NCBI GenBank assembly: GCA_026706455.1
Contig: JAPOYS010000052.1
Location: 1 to 51,318 of the forward strand
DNA: 51,318 bases
Source of the DNA: Chloroflexota bacterium
Lineage (GTDB): Bacteria > Chloroflexota > Anaerolineae > Aggregatilineales > Phototrophicaceae
Direction: 5' to 3'
Below the pieces are notes generated by a model that worked only from the letters and a program-made list of their open reading frames with translations, did not search any database and had not been told where the DNA came from. The position numbers were made by a program, and so were the translations under genes. Of the stretch, positions 27,848 through 36,658 are shown piece by piece (the stretch's first letter is position 1; each line of letters begins with the position of its first letter).

Positions 27848-29053
27848 TTAGTCGCGCAGGGATTGGAGATGTTGGATGGCGGCGGCCAATTGCGGGTCTT
27901 CCGCCGGAGCCTGATCGCTCTCGGACTGATTCCATTCGACGATGATATCGGGCGTGATGCCTTGCTCATGAATCCAGTGCCCATTCGGCGTCAGCCAGCG
28001 CCGCACAGTGACGCGCAAGCAGCCGCCATTGGACAGTTCCGGCAGATTCTGCACCGTGCCCTTGCCGAATGTAGTCTCTCCAATAATGGTGGCGACGCCA
28101 TAATCTTGCATGGCGCCGGCGATTACCTCGGAGGCGCTTGCGCTGGTTTCGTCGACCAGGACGACAATCGGCACGTCAACATCGGCGTAGCCGCCGCTGG
28201 CGCGTGTGACTTCCTCGCTGCGATCGCGCGCGACCTGCCGCAGCAAGATGCCGTCTTCTATGAAGGCGCTGCCGATCTCGATGGCGCTGGCCAAGGTTCC
28301 GCCGGGATTGTCGCGTATGTCAAAAATCAGCCCGCCTGTGTTCTGAATGTCGACTGCTTCCAGCGCTTCATCCAATTGGGAGCGCGACAGGTCGTTGAAG
28401 TCGAGCATGGAAATATGGGCAATATCGCCTGCGATTAGCTCGAAGCTGACATTGGGCAGGGGAAATACGTCACGAATGATCTCAAAGGCAAGCAGTTCAC
28501 CATTGCGATCGAAGACGATTGTGACGGCGACGCCGCGCGGGCCCGGCACCATTGCGGAAAGCTCCGCCTGCGACAAGCCCGACACGGGCCTGCCATCTAC
28601 TTCGATAAAGACATCGCCGGGCAAAACACCCGCTTGCTCGGCGGGCGAGTTTGGAATGACTGTGACAACTTCGATCCGTCCTGTTTCTTCGATCGTCTTT
28701 ATTGTGACGCCAATACCCGAGAACTCGCCCGAGAAATCCCGCGAGAGCGGGCAAATGTCCGGGCGGATGTAGCCGCTGTGCGCGTCGCCGAGAACCGCCA
28801 TCATGCCGTCAATGGCGCCGTCAACCAGGTCATCCACCTCAACTGGATCGATATAGCGCGATTCAATCAGCGCGAAGGCGTCCCAAAACGGTTCAAAAGC
28901 CTGATCGGCATCACTGAGCGCTACTCGCCCTTGGGCGCTGGCATCGAATTGCGATTGCTTGCCGGCGGCGTATCCAAGCGCGAAGACGACGATCATGAAG
29001 ACGATGGATTCACCGATCTGCCGGGGTCTGCTGCGCGCGCGCGTCCAATTCAT
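27848..29053 (-). CDS. S41 family C-terminal processing peptidase
   Basis: 401 residues. Signal anchor at about 14-31, a short helical domain, a PDZ domain (about 110-195, FSGIGVTIKT ... GVLPGDVFIEVDG) and the S41 serine-protease domain. Catalytic residues: Ser in TSASASEV (303-310) and Lys331 in FGKGTVQN; DNPGGTL precedes. Such Ctp/Prc proteases cut the C-termini of exported proteins, often wall or signalling proteins. I start at the ATG at 29053, with GGAGG 8 nt upstream, not at the longer reading to 29200. Divergent from the CoA-transferase alpha gene. Confidence 0.94.
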   Translation of the reverse strand: MNWTRARSRPRQIGESIVFMIVVFALGYAAGKQSQFDASAQGRVALSDADQAFEPFWDAFALIESRYIDPVEVDDLVDGAIDGMMAVLGDAHSGYIRPDICPLSRDFSGEFSGIGVTIKTIEETGRIEVVTVIPNSPAEQAGVLPGDVFIEVDGRPVSGLSQAELSAMVPGPRGVAVTIVFDRNGELLAFEIIRDVFPLPNVSFELIAGDIAHISMLDFNDLSRSQLDEALEAVDIQNTGGLIFDIRDNPGGTLASAIEIGSAFIEDGILLRQVARDRSEEVTRASGGYADVDVPIVVLVDETSASASEVIAGAMQDYGVATIIGETTFGKGTVQNLPELSNGGCLRVTVRRWLTPNGHWIHEQGITPDIIVEWNQSESDQAPAEDPQLAAAIQHLQSLRD

Positions 29054-29089
29054 CGATCGCCTCCAGAAGATGCGGAAGTACGAGTCAGG

Positions 29090-29101
29090 ATATAGTATAA
29101 G
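29090..29101. promoter_or_regulatory. AT island with back-to-back -10-like boxes
   Basis: The stretch ATATAGTATAAG holds TATAGT/TATAAG on the plus strand and TATACT on the minus strand, in the gap between the divergent S41 peptidase and CoA-transferase alpha genes. No -35 boxes are clear on either side. Confidence 0.35.
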
Positions 29102-29198
29102 CGAATATGGCTGCGGCTCGGAACGGCGATGCGCCTGCGCGCGCTTGCCGCGAGCCAAAGCGCTGTTTACCGTGAATTGCGCGATGGGCACTAGCGCC

Positions 29199-29999
29199 AT
29201 GTCGGGAATCTACGCGACTTTGGAAGAGGCGGCTGCCGTCGTAAAGGACGGCGCCACGCTCGCCTTAGGCGGGGTTACGCTTTACCGCCGTCCGATCGGC
29301 TTCGTCATCGGCTTGCTCCGCCGGCGCCAGCGGCCGCGAGATTTGACCTTGCTTAGCTTCACGGGCGGGCTGGAATCCGATTTGCTGGTCGGCGCTGGCT
29401 GCGTCGAGCGCGTCCGCTCCGCTTACTTTGGTCTGGAGGCATTTGGCTTGGCGCCGATGTTCACGCAATTTGTCCAGTCCCAGCGCCTGACCGTGATTGA
29501 AGAAACGGAAGCCAGCATTGTCATGGGCATTCGCGCCCAGATCGCGGGGCTCGGCTTTCTGCCCTCGAGAGCCTGGCTAGGAACGGACTTGCCCGCGCTG
29601 CGCCCCGATGTGAAGATGGTTGCGGATCCCTATAATGGCGCTGAGTTGGTCGCCTTTCCAGCGATCCCCTGCGATGTGGCGGTGATCCACGGCTTGGCGG
29701 GTGATCGCCAAGGAAATGTGCTGATCAACAACAATTTGGGAATCGACTTGGAGCTCGTCTATGTAGCCGATACGGTAATCGCCACTGTCGAGCAGGTGGT
29801 GGAGCGCTTGGAACGGACTACGGACGGCGTCATTATTCCGCATCCGGGCTGTGATATGCTCGTGCATTTGCCCGGAGGCGCCGCGCCTACCAGTTGTTAT
29901 CCCCTGTACCCGCTGGCTGGCGGAGCCCTTCTCGCGTATACGGAAGCATGCAATGGCGGGCGCTTCGAGGACTACGTTGCGGAGCTCGCCGCTGGCTGA
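29199..29999 (+). CDS. CoA-transferase family protein, alpha subunit
   Basis: 266 residues matching the alpha subunit of class I CoA-transferases (GctA/IpdA type): GGVTLYRRPIGFVIGLLRR, LVGAGCVERVRSAYFGLEAFGLAP, the Gly-rich CoA-binding region and VIHGLAGDRQGNV. The ATG at 29199 starts MSGIYATLEEAAAVVKDG, the usual N-terminus; an ATG at 29184 is possible. Its beta partner is at 24801-25634, with three minus-strand genes between. Substrate unknown; IpdAB opens a steroid ring CoA ester, but nothing else here is sterol-related. Confidence 0.87.
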   Translation: MSGIYATLEEAAAVVKDGATLALGGVTLYRRPIGFVIGLLRRRQRPRDLTLLSFTGGLESDLLVGAGCVERVRSAYFGLEAFGLAPMFTQFVQSQRLTVIEETEASIVMGIRAQIAGLGFLPSRAWLGTDLPALRPDVKMVADPYNGAELVAFPAIPCDVAVIHGLAGDRQGNVLINNNLGIDLELVYVADTVIATVEQVVERLERTTDGVIIPHPGCDMLVHLPGGAAPTSCYPLYPLAGGALLAYTEACNGGRFEDYVAELAAG

Positions 30000-30010
30000 G
30001 GGGCAATTTG

Positions 30011-30039
30011 TTGCGATGCGCGTATTTGCACAGTATAAT
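30011..30039 (+). promoter_or_regulatory. Promoter of the thiamine transport operon
   Basis: TTGCGA, 17-bp spacer, perfect TATAAT. Transcription would start near 30046, just before the riboswitch. Confidence 0.75.
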
Positions 30040-30061
30040 AAGCGCTGACGATACTAAGTCG

Positions 30062-30154
30062 AGACTTGGGGAGCTTACGATCGTAGGCTGAGAGGGCGTG
30101 TTAGTCATGCCGACCCATAAACCTGATCCAGGTAATGCTGGCGTAGGGATGTCT
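30062..30154 (+). promoter_or_regulatory. TPP (THI-box) riboswitch
   Basis: Matches the thiamine pyrophosphate aptamer: CTTGGGGAGC, GGCTGAGAGGG, GACCCATAAACCTGATCCAGG and TAATGCTGGCGTAGGGA in the right order, with P1 formed by AGAC at 30062 and GTCT at 30151. It lies between a good promoter and a thiamine-type ABC transporter. Binding of TPP should shut the operon off. Confidence 0.96.
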
Positions 30155-30172
30155 GCAGTACCCTTGCGGCAG

Positions 30173-30205
30173 CCACCCCTGTACACACCCCGACAGGGGT
30201 GGTTT
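30173..30205 (+). terminator. Hairpin after the TPP riboswitch, likely expression platform
   Basis: CCACCCCTGT, 10-nt loop, ACAGGGGTGG, then TTT: a perfect 10-bp stem directly after the aptamer. Only three Ts follow, so termination strength is uncertain, but the position fits TPP-controlled attenuation. The following 113 nt up to the thiB ATG hold nothing else that I see. Confidence 0.65.
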
Positions 30206-30318
30206 CGCATCGGCAGCCGCTAGCTCCTGCAAGTCTCAACAAGCGACGCGCGAATCGGTCGAGCCGGCCGACTACAGCCGCGCCGCGCCAAGCACAATTG
30301 AGCAGGCAGGAGCCCATC

Positions 30319-31371
30319 ATGTTCTTCCGCGTTGTATCTATACTGTTTCTAATCCAAGCCACAATGGCGTCCGCATCCGCCCAGGAAGCGGAAAGAGTGG
30401 TTGTCCTAACACACGACAGCTTCGCTATTAGCGAGGCTTTGCTGGAAAGCTTTGAAGCGCAAACCGGCATATCGGTGGAGATACTGCGCTCGGGCGACGC
30501 CGGTCAGATGGTGAACCAGGCGATTCTCAGCAAGAACAACCCGCTCGGCGATGTGCTCTACGGCGTGGACAACACCTTCCTCAGTCGGGCGCTGGACGCC
30601 AGTATCTTCGCGCCCTACCAGTCACCCGCGCTTTCGTACATCGCCAACGCTTTTCTCCCCGACGACAGCTTCCGCGTTACGCCCGTCGACTATGGCGATG
30701 TCTGCCTCAACTACGACATCGCCTACTTTGAGGAGAGCGGCACAGAGCTGCCCGCGAGCCTGAGCGATTTGACGGAAGAAGCATTTCATGGACTGCTGGT
30801 GGCGCAGAACCCGGCGACATCATCGCCGGGCTTGGCTTTTCTCTTGGCGACGATCGCCGAGTTTGGCGATGAGGGCGACTATACCTATCTCGACTACTGG
30901 GAGGATTTGCGCGCGAACGATGTGCTCGTCGTCGATGGTTGGACCGATGCCTATTACGGCGAGTTCAAAGTGAGAGGCCGCGATACGGGCTCGCGACCCA
31001 TGGTCGTCAGTTACGCCAGCAGCCCGCCGGCCGAAGTTCTGTTCAGCGAAGAGCCAGCTGCGGGCGCCATTACCGGGGCGATCGTCGGCGACAATATGTG
31101 CTTTCGTCAGGTGGAATATGTGGGCGTGCTGGCTGGCGCGGCCAATGAAGCGGCGGCGCGGCAATTCGTCGACTTCATGCTCAGCCCGGCTTTCCAGGCG
31201 GAATTGCCGCTGAACATGTTCGTCTTTCCGGTGCGGGAAGATATCGCGCTGCCGGATGTTTTCGCCGAATACGCGCTGATTCCGGAGAACCCGGCCTCGG
31301 TGGATTCGGCAGAAATCGAGGCCAAGCGCGACGATTGGATTCAAGCCTGGATGGAGGTCATGCTCCGTTGA
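30319..31371 (+). CDS. thiB: Thiamine-type ABC transporter substrate-binding protein
   Basis: About 350 residues. The signal peptide ends with ASASAQE, a type I signal-peptidase site; there is no lipobox Cys, which is unusual for a binding protein in a monoderm. The mature protein resembles TbpA/ThiB (LTHDSFAISEALLESFEAQTG, LGDVLYGVDNTFLSRAL). AGGAG lies 6 nt before the ATG at 30319. The TPP riboswitch in front is the strongest sign that the ligand is thiamine or a phosphate form; iron-type binding proteins share the fold. Confidence 0.92.
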   Translation: MFFRVVSILFLIQATMASASAQEAERVVVLTHDSFAISEALLESFEAQTGISVEILRSGDAGQMVNQAILSKNNPLGDVLYGVDNTFLSRALDASIFAPYQSPALSYIANAFLPDDSFRVTPVDYGDVCLNYDIAYFEESGTELPASLSDLTEEAFHGLLVAQNPATSSPGLAFLLATIAEFGDEGDYTYLDYWEDLRANDVLVVDGWTDAYYGEFKVRGRDTGSRPMVVSYASSPPAEVLFSEEPAAGAITGAIVGDNMCFRQVEYVGVLAGAANEAAARQFVDFMLSPAFQAELPLNMFVFPVREDIALPDVFAEYALIPENPASVDSAEIEAKRDDWIQAWMEVMLR

Positions 31372-33032
31372 TCCAGCGCGCTCGCAAGCTCTGGATGGTC
31401 GTGTATCTGGCGCCGCTCGCGTTTCTCGTCGTCTTTTACGTCTATCCGCTGCTCTCGATCCTGGATCTGAGCATTCGGCCCGCGGGCGCATTCGATCTAT
31501 CCGGCTTTGTCAAGTTGCTTTCGACCGACTACTACATTGGCACGCTCGTATTCACAGTGTATCAAGCAGCCTTGTCGACGGGCGTCACGCTGCTGCTTGC
31601 CTTGCCCTGCGCCTTCGTGTTCGCGCGCTATCGCTTTCGCGGCAAGTCGCTGCTTTTGTCGCTGGCGACCCTGCCCTTCGTCTTGCCGACTGTGGTCGTA
31701 GCGCTGGCTTTCGCTGCCCTGCTCGGCAAGGATGGCTTGCTGAATGACGCGCTCGCCGCGTTGTTTACGCTTGACTACGAGCCGATTCAGCTTGAGCGCA
31801 CGCTGGCGATCATCATCATCGTACACGTATTCTACAACTTTGCGGTGGCGCTACGCATCATGACGAGCTACTTGTCGGCGGTTGGCTTCTCGCTGGAGGA
31901 AGCGGCGCGCTGTCTTGGCGCCGATGAGTTGTCGCTTTGGCGGGACATCAGAATGCCCTTGATCCGCCCGGCTTTGCTCTCGGCGGGCCTGTTGGTGTTC
32001 ATATTCTCGTTCACGAGTTTTGGCGTGATTCTGATTCTGGGCGGCATCCGCTTCGCCACGCTCGAGGTGCAGATTTACTATCAGGCGGTCAACATGTTTA
32101 ATCTGCCGCTCGCCGCCGCCTTGTCCCTGGTGCAGATCTTGAGCATGCTGGCGCTGATGATCATTTATACATCGACCCAGAAGCAGTTGCGCCTGACGCT
32201 GGCCAGCCATCATTCGCTGACGAAGCGGGCTCGATCGGCTGGCGCGCGTCTGGCGCTGGGAAGCTGCGTTGGATTGATCGCGCTGCTGCTTTTCGCGCCG
32301 CTGCTGGCGCTGGTTGCGCGCTCGGTCTTGGTGGCCGGTCAGCTGGACTTTGGCAACTTTGCCAGTTTGGCTCAGAAGTCGCGCGGGTCTCTCTTGTTCA
32401 TCGCGCCGCTGGCTTCGGTCTTCAATTCATTGCGATTCGCATTGATGGCTATGATGGCGGCTTTGATTCTGGGTTTGATCGCGTCCTACTTGATTGAGAG
32501 CCGCGGACGATTGTCCCGGCTTGCCGACCCGTTATTTATGCTGCCGCTGGCGACCAGCGCGGTCACTTTGGGTTTCGGCTTCATCATCGCGCTCGATGAA
32601 CCGCCGCTGAACCTGCGCGCGTCCTGGCTGATCATTCCGATATCGCATACCTTGGTGGCCCTGCCATTCGTCATCCGCAGCGTGCTGCCCAGCTTGCGCG
32701 CGATTCCATCATCGTTGCGCGAGGCGGCGCAGACGCTTGGCGCGAAGCCGCTGGATATTCTGCTGACGATTGACCTGCCGCTGCTGGGCAGGGGCTTGGC
32801 GGTGGGCGCGACCTTCGCCTTCACCGTCAGCATGGGCGAGTTCGGCGCGTCGCTCTTTGTCGCTCAGCGCGAGTCGGTGACCATTCCAGTGGTGATCTAT
32901 CGGCTGATCGGCGATCCGGGCTTTGCCTCTTATCGACAATCGATGGCGATGAGCGTCGTGCTGCTCTTGGTCTGCGCTGGCGGCTTCGTCCTGATCGAGC
33001 GGCTGCGCGTCGCCGGCGTTGGCGAATTCTGA
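31368..33032 (+). CDS. thiP: Thiamine-type ABC transporter permease
   Basis: About 554 residues with roughly twelve membrane segments: a fused double permease, as in ThiP and FbpB. Each half has the EAA loop that contacts the ATPase (EEAARCLGADELSLWRDIRMP and REAAQTLGAKPLDILLTIDLP). I start at TTG 31368, which overlaps the thiB stop as TTGA with GGAGG 11 nt upstream; an ATG at 31395 is the alternative. The stop overlaps the thiQ ATG by one base. Confidence 0.9.
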   Translation: MIQRARKLWMVVYLAPLAFLVVFYVYPLLSILDLSIRPAGAFDLSGFVKLLSTDYYIGTLVFTVYQAALSTGVTLLLALPCAFVFARYRFRGKSLLLSLATLPFVLPTVVVALAFAALLGKDGLLNDALAALFTLDYEPIQLERTLAIIIIVHVFYNFAVALRIMTSYLSAVGFSLEEAARCLGADELSLWRDIRMPLIRPALLSAGLLVFIFSFTSFGVILILGGIRFATLEVQIYYQAVNMFNLPLAAALSLVQILSMLALMIIYTSTQKQLRLTLASHHSLTKRARSAGARLALGSCVGLIALLLFAPLLALVARSVLVAGQLDFGNFASLAQKSRGSLLFIAPLASVFNSLRFALMAMMAALILGLIASYLIESRGRLSRLADPLFMLPLATSAVTLGFGFIIALDEPPLNLRASWLIIPISHTLVALPFVIRSVLPSLRAIPSSLREAAQTLGAKPLDILLTIDLPLLGRGLAVGATFAFTVSMGEFGASLFVAQRESVTIPVVIYRLIGDPGFASYRQSMAMSVVLLLVCAGGFVLIERLRVAGVGEF

Positions 33033-34048
33033 TGTTGCGAATCGAGCGAGTATCGCATGCCTACGGCGAAATCGTCTCGCTGCGTGATGTCACGCTGACG
33101 CTCGACGAAGGCGAGATTCTCTGTCTGCTGGGTCCCAGCGGTTGCGGCAAGACAACACTGCTGCGGATCATCGCCGGTCTCGAGACGGAGTACCGGGGCT
33201 TGGTCGCGCTGGAAGGCGCGGACATCAGACCGATGCCGGCGCACCAGCGTCAATTCGGCTTGATGTTTCAGGACTTTGCGCTCTTCCCGCATCTGTCAGT
33301 CGCGGACAACATCGCCTATGGCTTGAAACGAAAAGGCCTTGACCGCAAGCGAATCGGCGTCCGCGTGCAGTCGCTCTTGGAGCGGGTCGGCTTGGAAGGG
33401 CTGGATGAGCGGGACGTGGCCTCGCTTTCGGGCGGTCAAAAGCAGCGCGTTGCTTTGGCGCGCAGCCTGGCGCCGAATCCCCGCCTTCTGATGCTTGATG
33501 AGCCGCTGGGGTCGCTGGACGCGCAGCTTCGCGATCAGTTGGCGCTCGAATTGCGCGGCATCATAAAAGAGGCGGGATTGAGCGCCATTTACGTCACGCA
33601 TGATCAGCGCGAGGCTTATGCCGTTGCCGACCGGCTGGCGGTGATGGACGAGGGAAGCGTTCGGCAGCACGCCGCGCCGCGCCGCGTGTACATGCGGCCC
33701 GCATGCGCATTCGTGGCTCGGTTCCTGGGCATGTCCAATATCTTCGCCACCGGGGACAGTCGCGTCGCGAACCTGCGCGGGCTGAGGGAAGATGATGCCT
33801 GGACGGGCGCAAAGACGTTTCTGATTCATCCTTCGGGCATGAGTCTTTCGCCCGCTGATGCGGAGCTGGCGGCGCAGGTCAGCGTGATCCTGGACCAGGC
33901 GGTCTTCCGCGGCGGATACTTCGATGCAACCGCCTCGACCGCTGCGGGCGCAAGCCTTGACTTCTCGGTCAAAGACCTGCCAGTCGCGGTCGGCGAATCC
34001 TTTGACCTGTGGATCGCGCGTGACGCCGTCATGCCCTTCGTCGATTAA
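33032..34048 (+). CDS. thiQ: Thiamine-type ABC transporter ATP-binding protein
   Basis: 338 residues. ABC ATPase domain: Walker A GPSGCGKTT (34-42), Q-loop Gln80, signature LSGGQ (132-136), Walker B LLMLDEP (152-158), switch His190. Residues beyond about 235 form a C-terminal extension that looks like a TOBE-type regulatory domain; the classical ThiQ ends near 235 residues. ATG overlaps the thiP stop. Function follows from the operon; the ATPase alone would be equally consistent with iron or sulfate importers. Confidence 0.92.
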   Translation: MLRIERVSHAYGEIVSLRDVTLTLDEGEILCLLGPSGCGKTTLLRIIAGLETEYRGLVALEGADIRPMPAHQRQFGLMFQDFALFPHLSVADNIAYGLKRKGLDRKRIGVRVQSLLERVGLEGLDERDVASLSGGQKQRVALARSLAPNPRLLMLDEPLGSLDAQLRDQLALELRGIIKEAGLSAIYVTHDQREAYAVADRLAVMDEGSVRQHAAPRRVYMRPACAFVARFLGMSNIFATGDSRVANLRGLREDDAWTGAKTFLIHPSGMSLSPADAELAAQVSVILDQAVFRGGYFDATASTAAGASLDFSVKDLPVAVGESFDLWIARDAVMPFVD

Positions 34049-34084
34049 GTGGCGCAGTCCCTATACCAACTTGCGCGCGCCGGT

Positions 34085-34090
34085 TATAAT
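34085..34090 (+). promoter_or_regulatory. -10 box before purH
   Basis: Perfect TATAAT 41 bp before the purH ATG; no convincing -35 is visible. Confidence 0.4.
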
Positions 34091-34131
34091 TGCGTGGCTA
34101 TCATAGTGATGAAAAAGCGAAGGCCATAAGT

Positions 34132-35670
34132 ATGCCAAGGGCACTGTTCAGCGTATCGAGCAAACAGGGCATTGTCGGATTCGCCAAGGAGTTGGTGCGC
34201 TTGGGCTGGGAGATTGTCGCGAGCGGCGGCACGGGCCAAACGCTGAGCGATGCTGGCATACCTGTCACCAAGGTCGAGCGCGTAACCGGGCAGAGCGAGA
34301 TGCTGGGCGGGCGCGTCAAGACTTTGCATCCGGCCATTCACGCCGGCATCCTGGCGCGCGACACATCAGAGGACTTTACCGAATTGGCTGACCTTGGCGT
34401 CGCGCCGATCAGCCTGGTCGTCTGCAACTTGTACCCCTTCAGCGAGACGATTCGCGATCCGGACGTCAGGGTCGAGGAAGCGGTCGAAGAGATCGATATC
34501 GGCGGCGTGGCTTTGCTGCGGGCCGCGGCAAAGAACTTCGCCCGCGTGACGGTCCTTTGCGATCCGCAAGATTACTCGGGCGTACTGGTGGCGCTGAAAA
34601 CGGAAGGCAGGATGGCTCCGAGTCTGCGGCGGCAGCTGGCGGTCAAAGCCTTTGCTCATTGCCGCGATTACGACGCCGCTATCCATGCCTACCTCAGCGA
34701 CTCGGATATCGCGGAGCCTATCGAAGACGATGTCCCCGCTGGCATCTCAATCGGCATGCAGCGCAGCCACGAACTGCGCTACGGGGAGAACCCGCATCAG
34801 GCGGCCGCCTACTACTCGCGCATACAGGAACGAACGCCGCTGGGCGCCGACCAACTGGCTGGCAGGCAGTTGTCGTACAACAACATTCTGGATGTGGACG
34901 CGGCCTGGCGAGCGGTGTGCGGTTTTGACGAGCCAACCGTTGTTATAGTAAAGCACTTGAATCCGACCGGTATCGCGAGCGCGGATTCCGTCAGCGAGGC
35001 TTTTCCCCAAGCGCTGGCTTCTGACGCCAAGTCGGCATTCGGGGGCATCATCGCGGCCAATCGCGCCGTGGACGCGGACTTCGTGGCGGCATTGGGCGCA
35101 CTGTTTGTAGAGGCGATCATCGCGCCAAGCTATGCGTATGAAGTTGTAAAGCAGTTGCAAGCGGGGCGCAAGAATTGCCGCGTCCTGCAGATGTCGCGTC
35201 CCTATGCCGGAAGCGGCTTCGAGTTTCGCAGCGTGACCGGCGGCATGTTGCTGCAGCGGCCCGACCGGGGCGATCCGCCGGCGGTACGGATGAAAACGGT
35301 GACGCGGCGCGCGCCAAACGACGCCGAGATGGAGTCGCTCAAATTCGCTTGGGCGGCGGTACAGCAGGTGAAGTCAAACGCGATAGTGCTGGCGCGGGGC
35401 AAGCGCACAGTTGGCATCGGCGGCGGTCTGCCCAGTCGGGTTGACGCGGCTGAACTTGCCATCAAGAAGGCGGCCGGCGAGGCGACCAACGCGGCGATGG
35501 CTTCGGACGCGTTTTTCCCCTTTCCCGACAGCATCGAATTCGCGGCGAGCGCCGGCGTAACCTGCGTTATCCAGCCGGGCGGCTCCATCAGAGACGGGCA
35601 GGTGATTGAGGCGGCTGACTATCACGATATGGCGATGATCCTCACCGGCAGCCGTCACTTCCGGCATTAG
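34132..35670 (+). CDS. purH: Bifunctional purine biosynthesis protein PurH
   Basis: 512 residues. AICAR transformylase and IMP cyclohydrolase: the last two steps of purine synthesis. The N-terminal MGS-like domain carries GGTGQTLSDAGIP and GGRVKTLHPAIHAGIL; the C-terminal transformylase carries NPHQAAAYY, VKHLNPTG and ending GGSIRDGQVIEAADYHDMAMILTG. ATG at 34132 preceded by AAGG. No other purine genes are adjacent; the gene converges with secF 7 bp away. Confidence 0.97.
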   Translation: MPRALFSVSSKQGIVGFAKELVRLGWEIVASGGTGQTLSDAGIPVTKVERVTGQSEMLGGRVKTLHPAIHAGILARDTSEDFTELADLGVAPISLVVCNLYPFSETIRDPDVRVEEAVEEIDIGGVALLRAAAKNFARVTVLCDPQDYSGVLVALKTEGRMAPSLRRQLAVKAFAHCRDYDAAIHAYLSDSDIAEPIEDDVPAGISIGMQRSHELRYGENPHQAAAYYSRIQERTPLGADQLAGRQLSYNNILDVDAAWRAVCGFDEPTVVIVKHLNPTGIASADSVSEAFPQALASDAKSAFGGIIAANRAVDADFVAALGALFVEAIIAPSYAYEVVKQLQAGRKNCRVLQMSRPYAGSGFEFRSVTGGMLLQRPDRGDPPAVRMKTVTRRAPNDAEMESLKFAWAAVQQVKSNAIVLARGKRTVGIGGGLPSRVDAAELAIKKAAGEATNAAMASDAFFPFPDSIEFAASAGVTCVIQPGGSIRDGQVIEAADYHDMAMILTGSRHFRH

Positions 35671-35677
35671 GGCGGGT

Positions 35678-36646
35678 TCAGCTTTCTTCTTCTTCGGCGG
35701 CCGCTTCCGCTTGGGCGCGCATGCGAGCGCCAAGAATCGGGAGTTCGCCTTTTTCCCAAGCAACCAGCAGCGGCACAGCCGTGAAGATGGAGGAGTAGGT
35801 GCCTGATAGAAGACCGATGAAAAGGATGGCGATGAACTGTTTCACCGTCTCGCCGCCGAAGAGCAGAATCGCAATCATGATGAAGAAGGCGTTCAGTTGG
35901 GTGGCCAGCGACCGATGAATCGTCTCCCAGATGCTGCGGTTGACGATCGTTTCGTAGGGCTCGCCCAAGTGCTTGGGGATGTTTTCGCGGATGCGGTCGA
36001 AGACCACGATCGAGTCTTGAACCGAGAAGCCAACCACCGTCAATACCGCCGTCAGGAAGAGCGCGTCCACCTCCCAGCCCAAGAGCAGACCAAATAAGGA
36101 CATCACGCCCATCACGACAAGAATATCGTGAATCATGGCGGCGATCGCGCAGACGCCATAGCGGACCGCGTTTGGCACCTGGCGGAAGGCAATCACGATG
36201 AAGCCGGTGATCACCAGCGCGCCGACAGCCACAGCCGCCAGCGCCGAACGTGTGACTTCCGCGCCGATAGTGGCTGATACCGTCTCGACGCGGAAGCTGT
36301 CGCGATTGATCGGCGCCATCCCTCCCAGACGGGATAATATGTCATTGGTGATGCTGACGTCGTGAAAACCCGCGCGGACCGACCAGCGATAATCGTCCGC
36401 GCCGCCAATCTGCTGGATAATCACATTGTCATCGCCGACGGCGTTGAAGACGCGCCGGATCCCGTCTTCACTGGCGCCGCTTTGGTCAAACTTCAACTCA
36501 TAGATGCTGCCGCCCAGGAAGTCGATGCTGAGGCGGAATGGAGCGCCGGTCGTCAGCGTCGAGTAGATCATGATGATGAGACCAGGCACGATGACCAACG
36601 CGGACAGGGTGAAGAACCAGCGGCGTTTCTGTACGATAGTAAACAC
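35678..36646 (-). CDS. secF: Protein translocase subunit SecF
   Basis: SecF works with SecD to pull exported proteins across the membrane using the ion gradient. 322 residues, six membrane segments with the SecF signature (SIDFLGGSIYELKF; VVGFSVQDSIVVFDRIREN). GTG start at 36646, 12 bp after the secD stop, with GAGG upstream. Acidic C-terminal tail (EAAAEEEES). Confidence 0.96.
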   Translation of the reverse strand: MFTIVQKRRWFFTLSALVIVPGLIIMIYSTLTTGAPFRLSIDFLGGSIYELKFDQSGASEDGIRRVFNAVGDDNVIIQQIGGADDYRWSVRAGFHDVSITNDILSRLGGMAPINRDSFRVETVSATIGAEVTRSALAAVAVGALVITGFIVIAFRQVPNAVRYGVCAIAAMIHDILVVMGVMSLFGLLLGWEVDALFLTAVLTVVGFSVQDSIVVFDRIRENIPKHLGEPYETIVNRSIWETIHRSLATQLNAFFIMIAILLFGGETVKQFIAILFIGLLSGTYSSIFTAVPLLVAWEKGELPILGARMRAQAEAAAEEEES

Positions 36647-36658
36647 GTCGAATCAACC

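Noticed and set aside
29887-30210. Open frame on the minus strand covering the TPP leader
   Set aside because: The DNA there is accounted for by the TPP riboswitch, its terminator and the promoter of the opposite strand.
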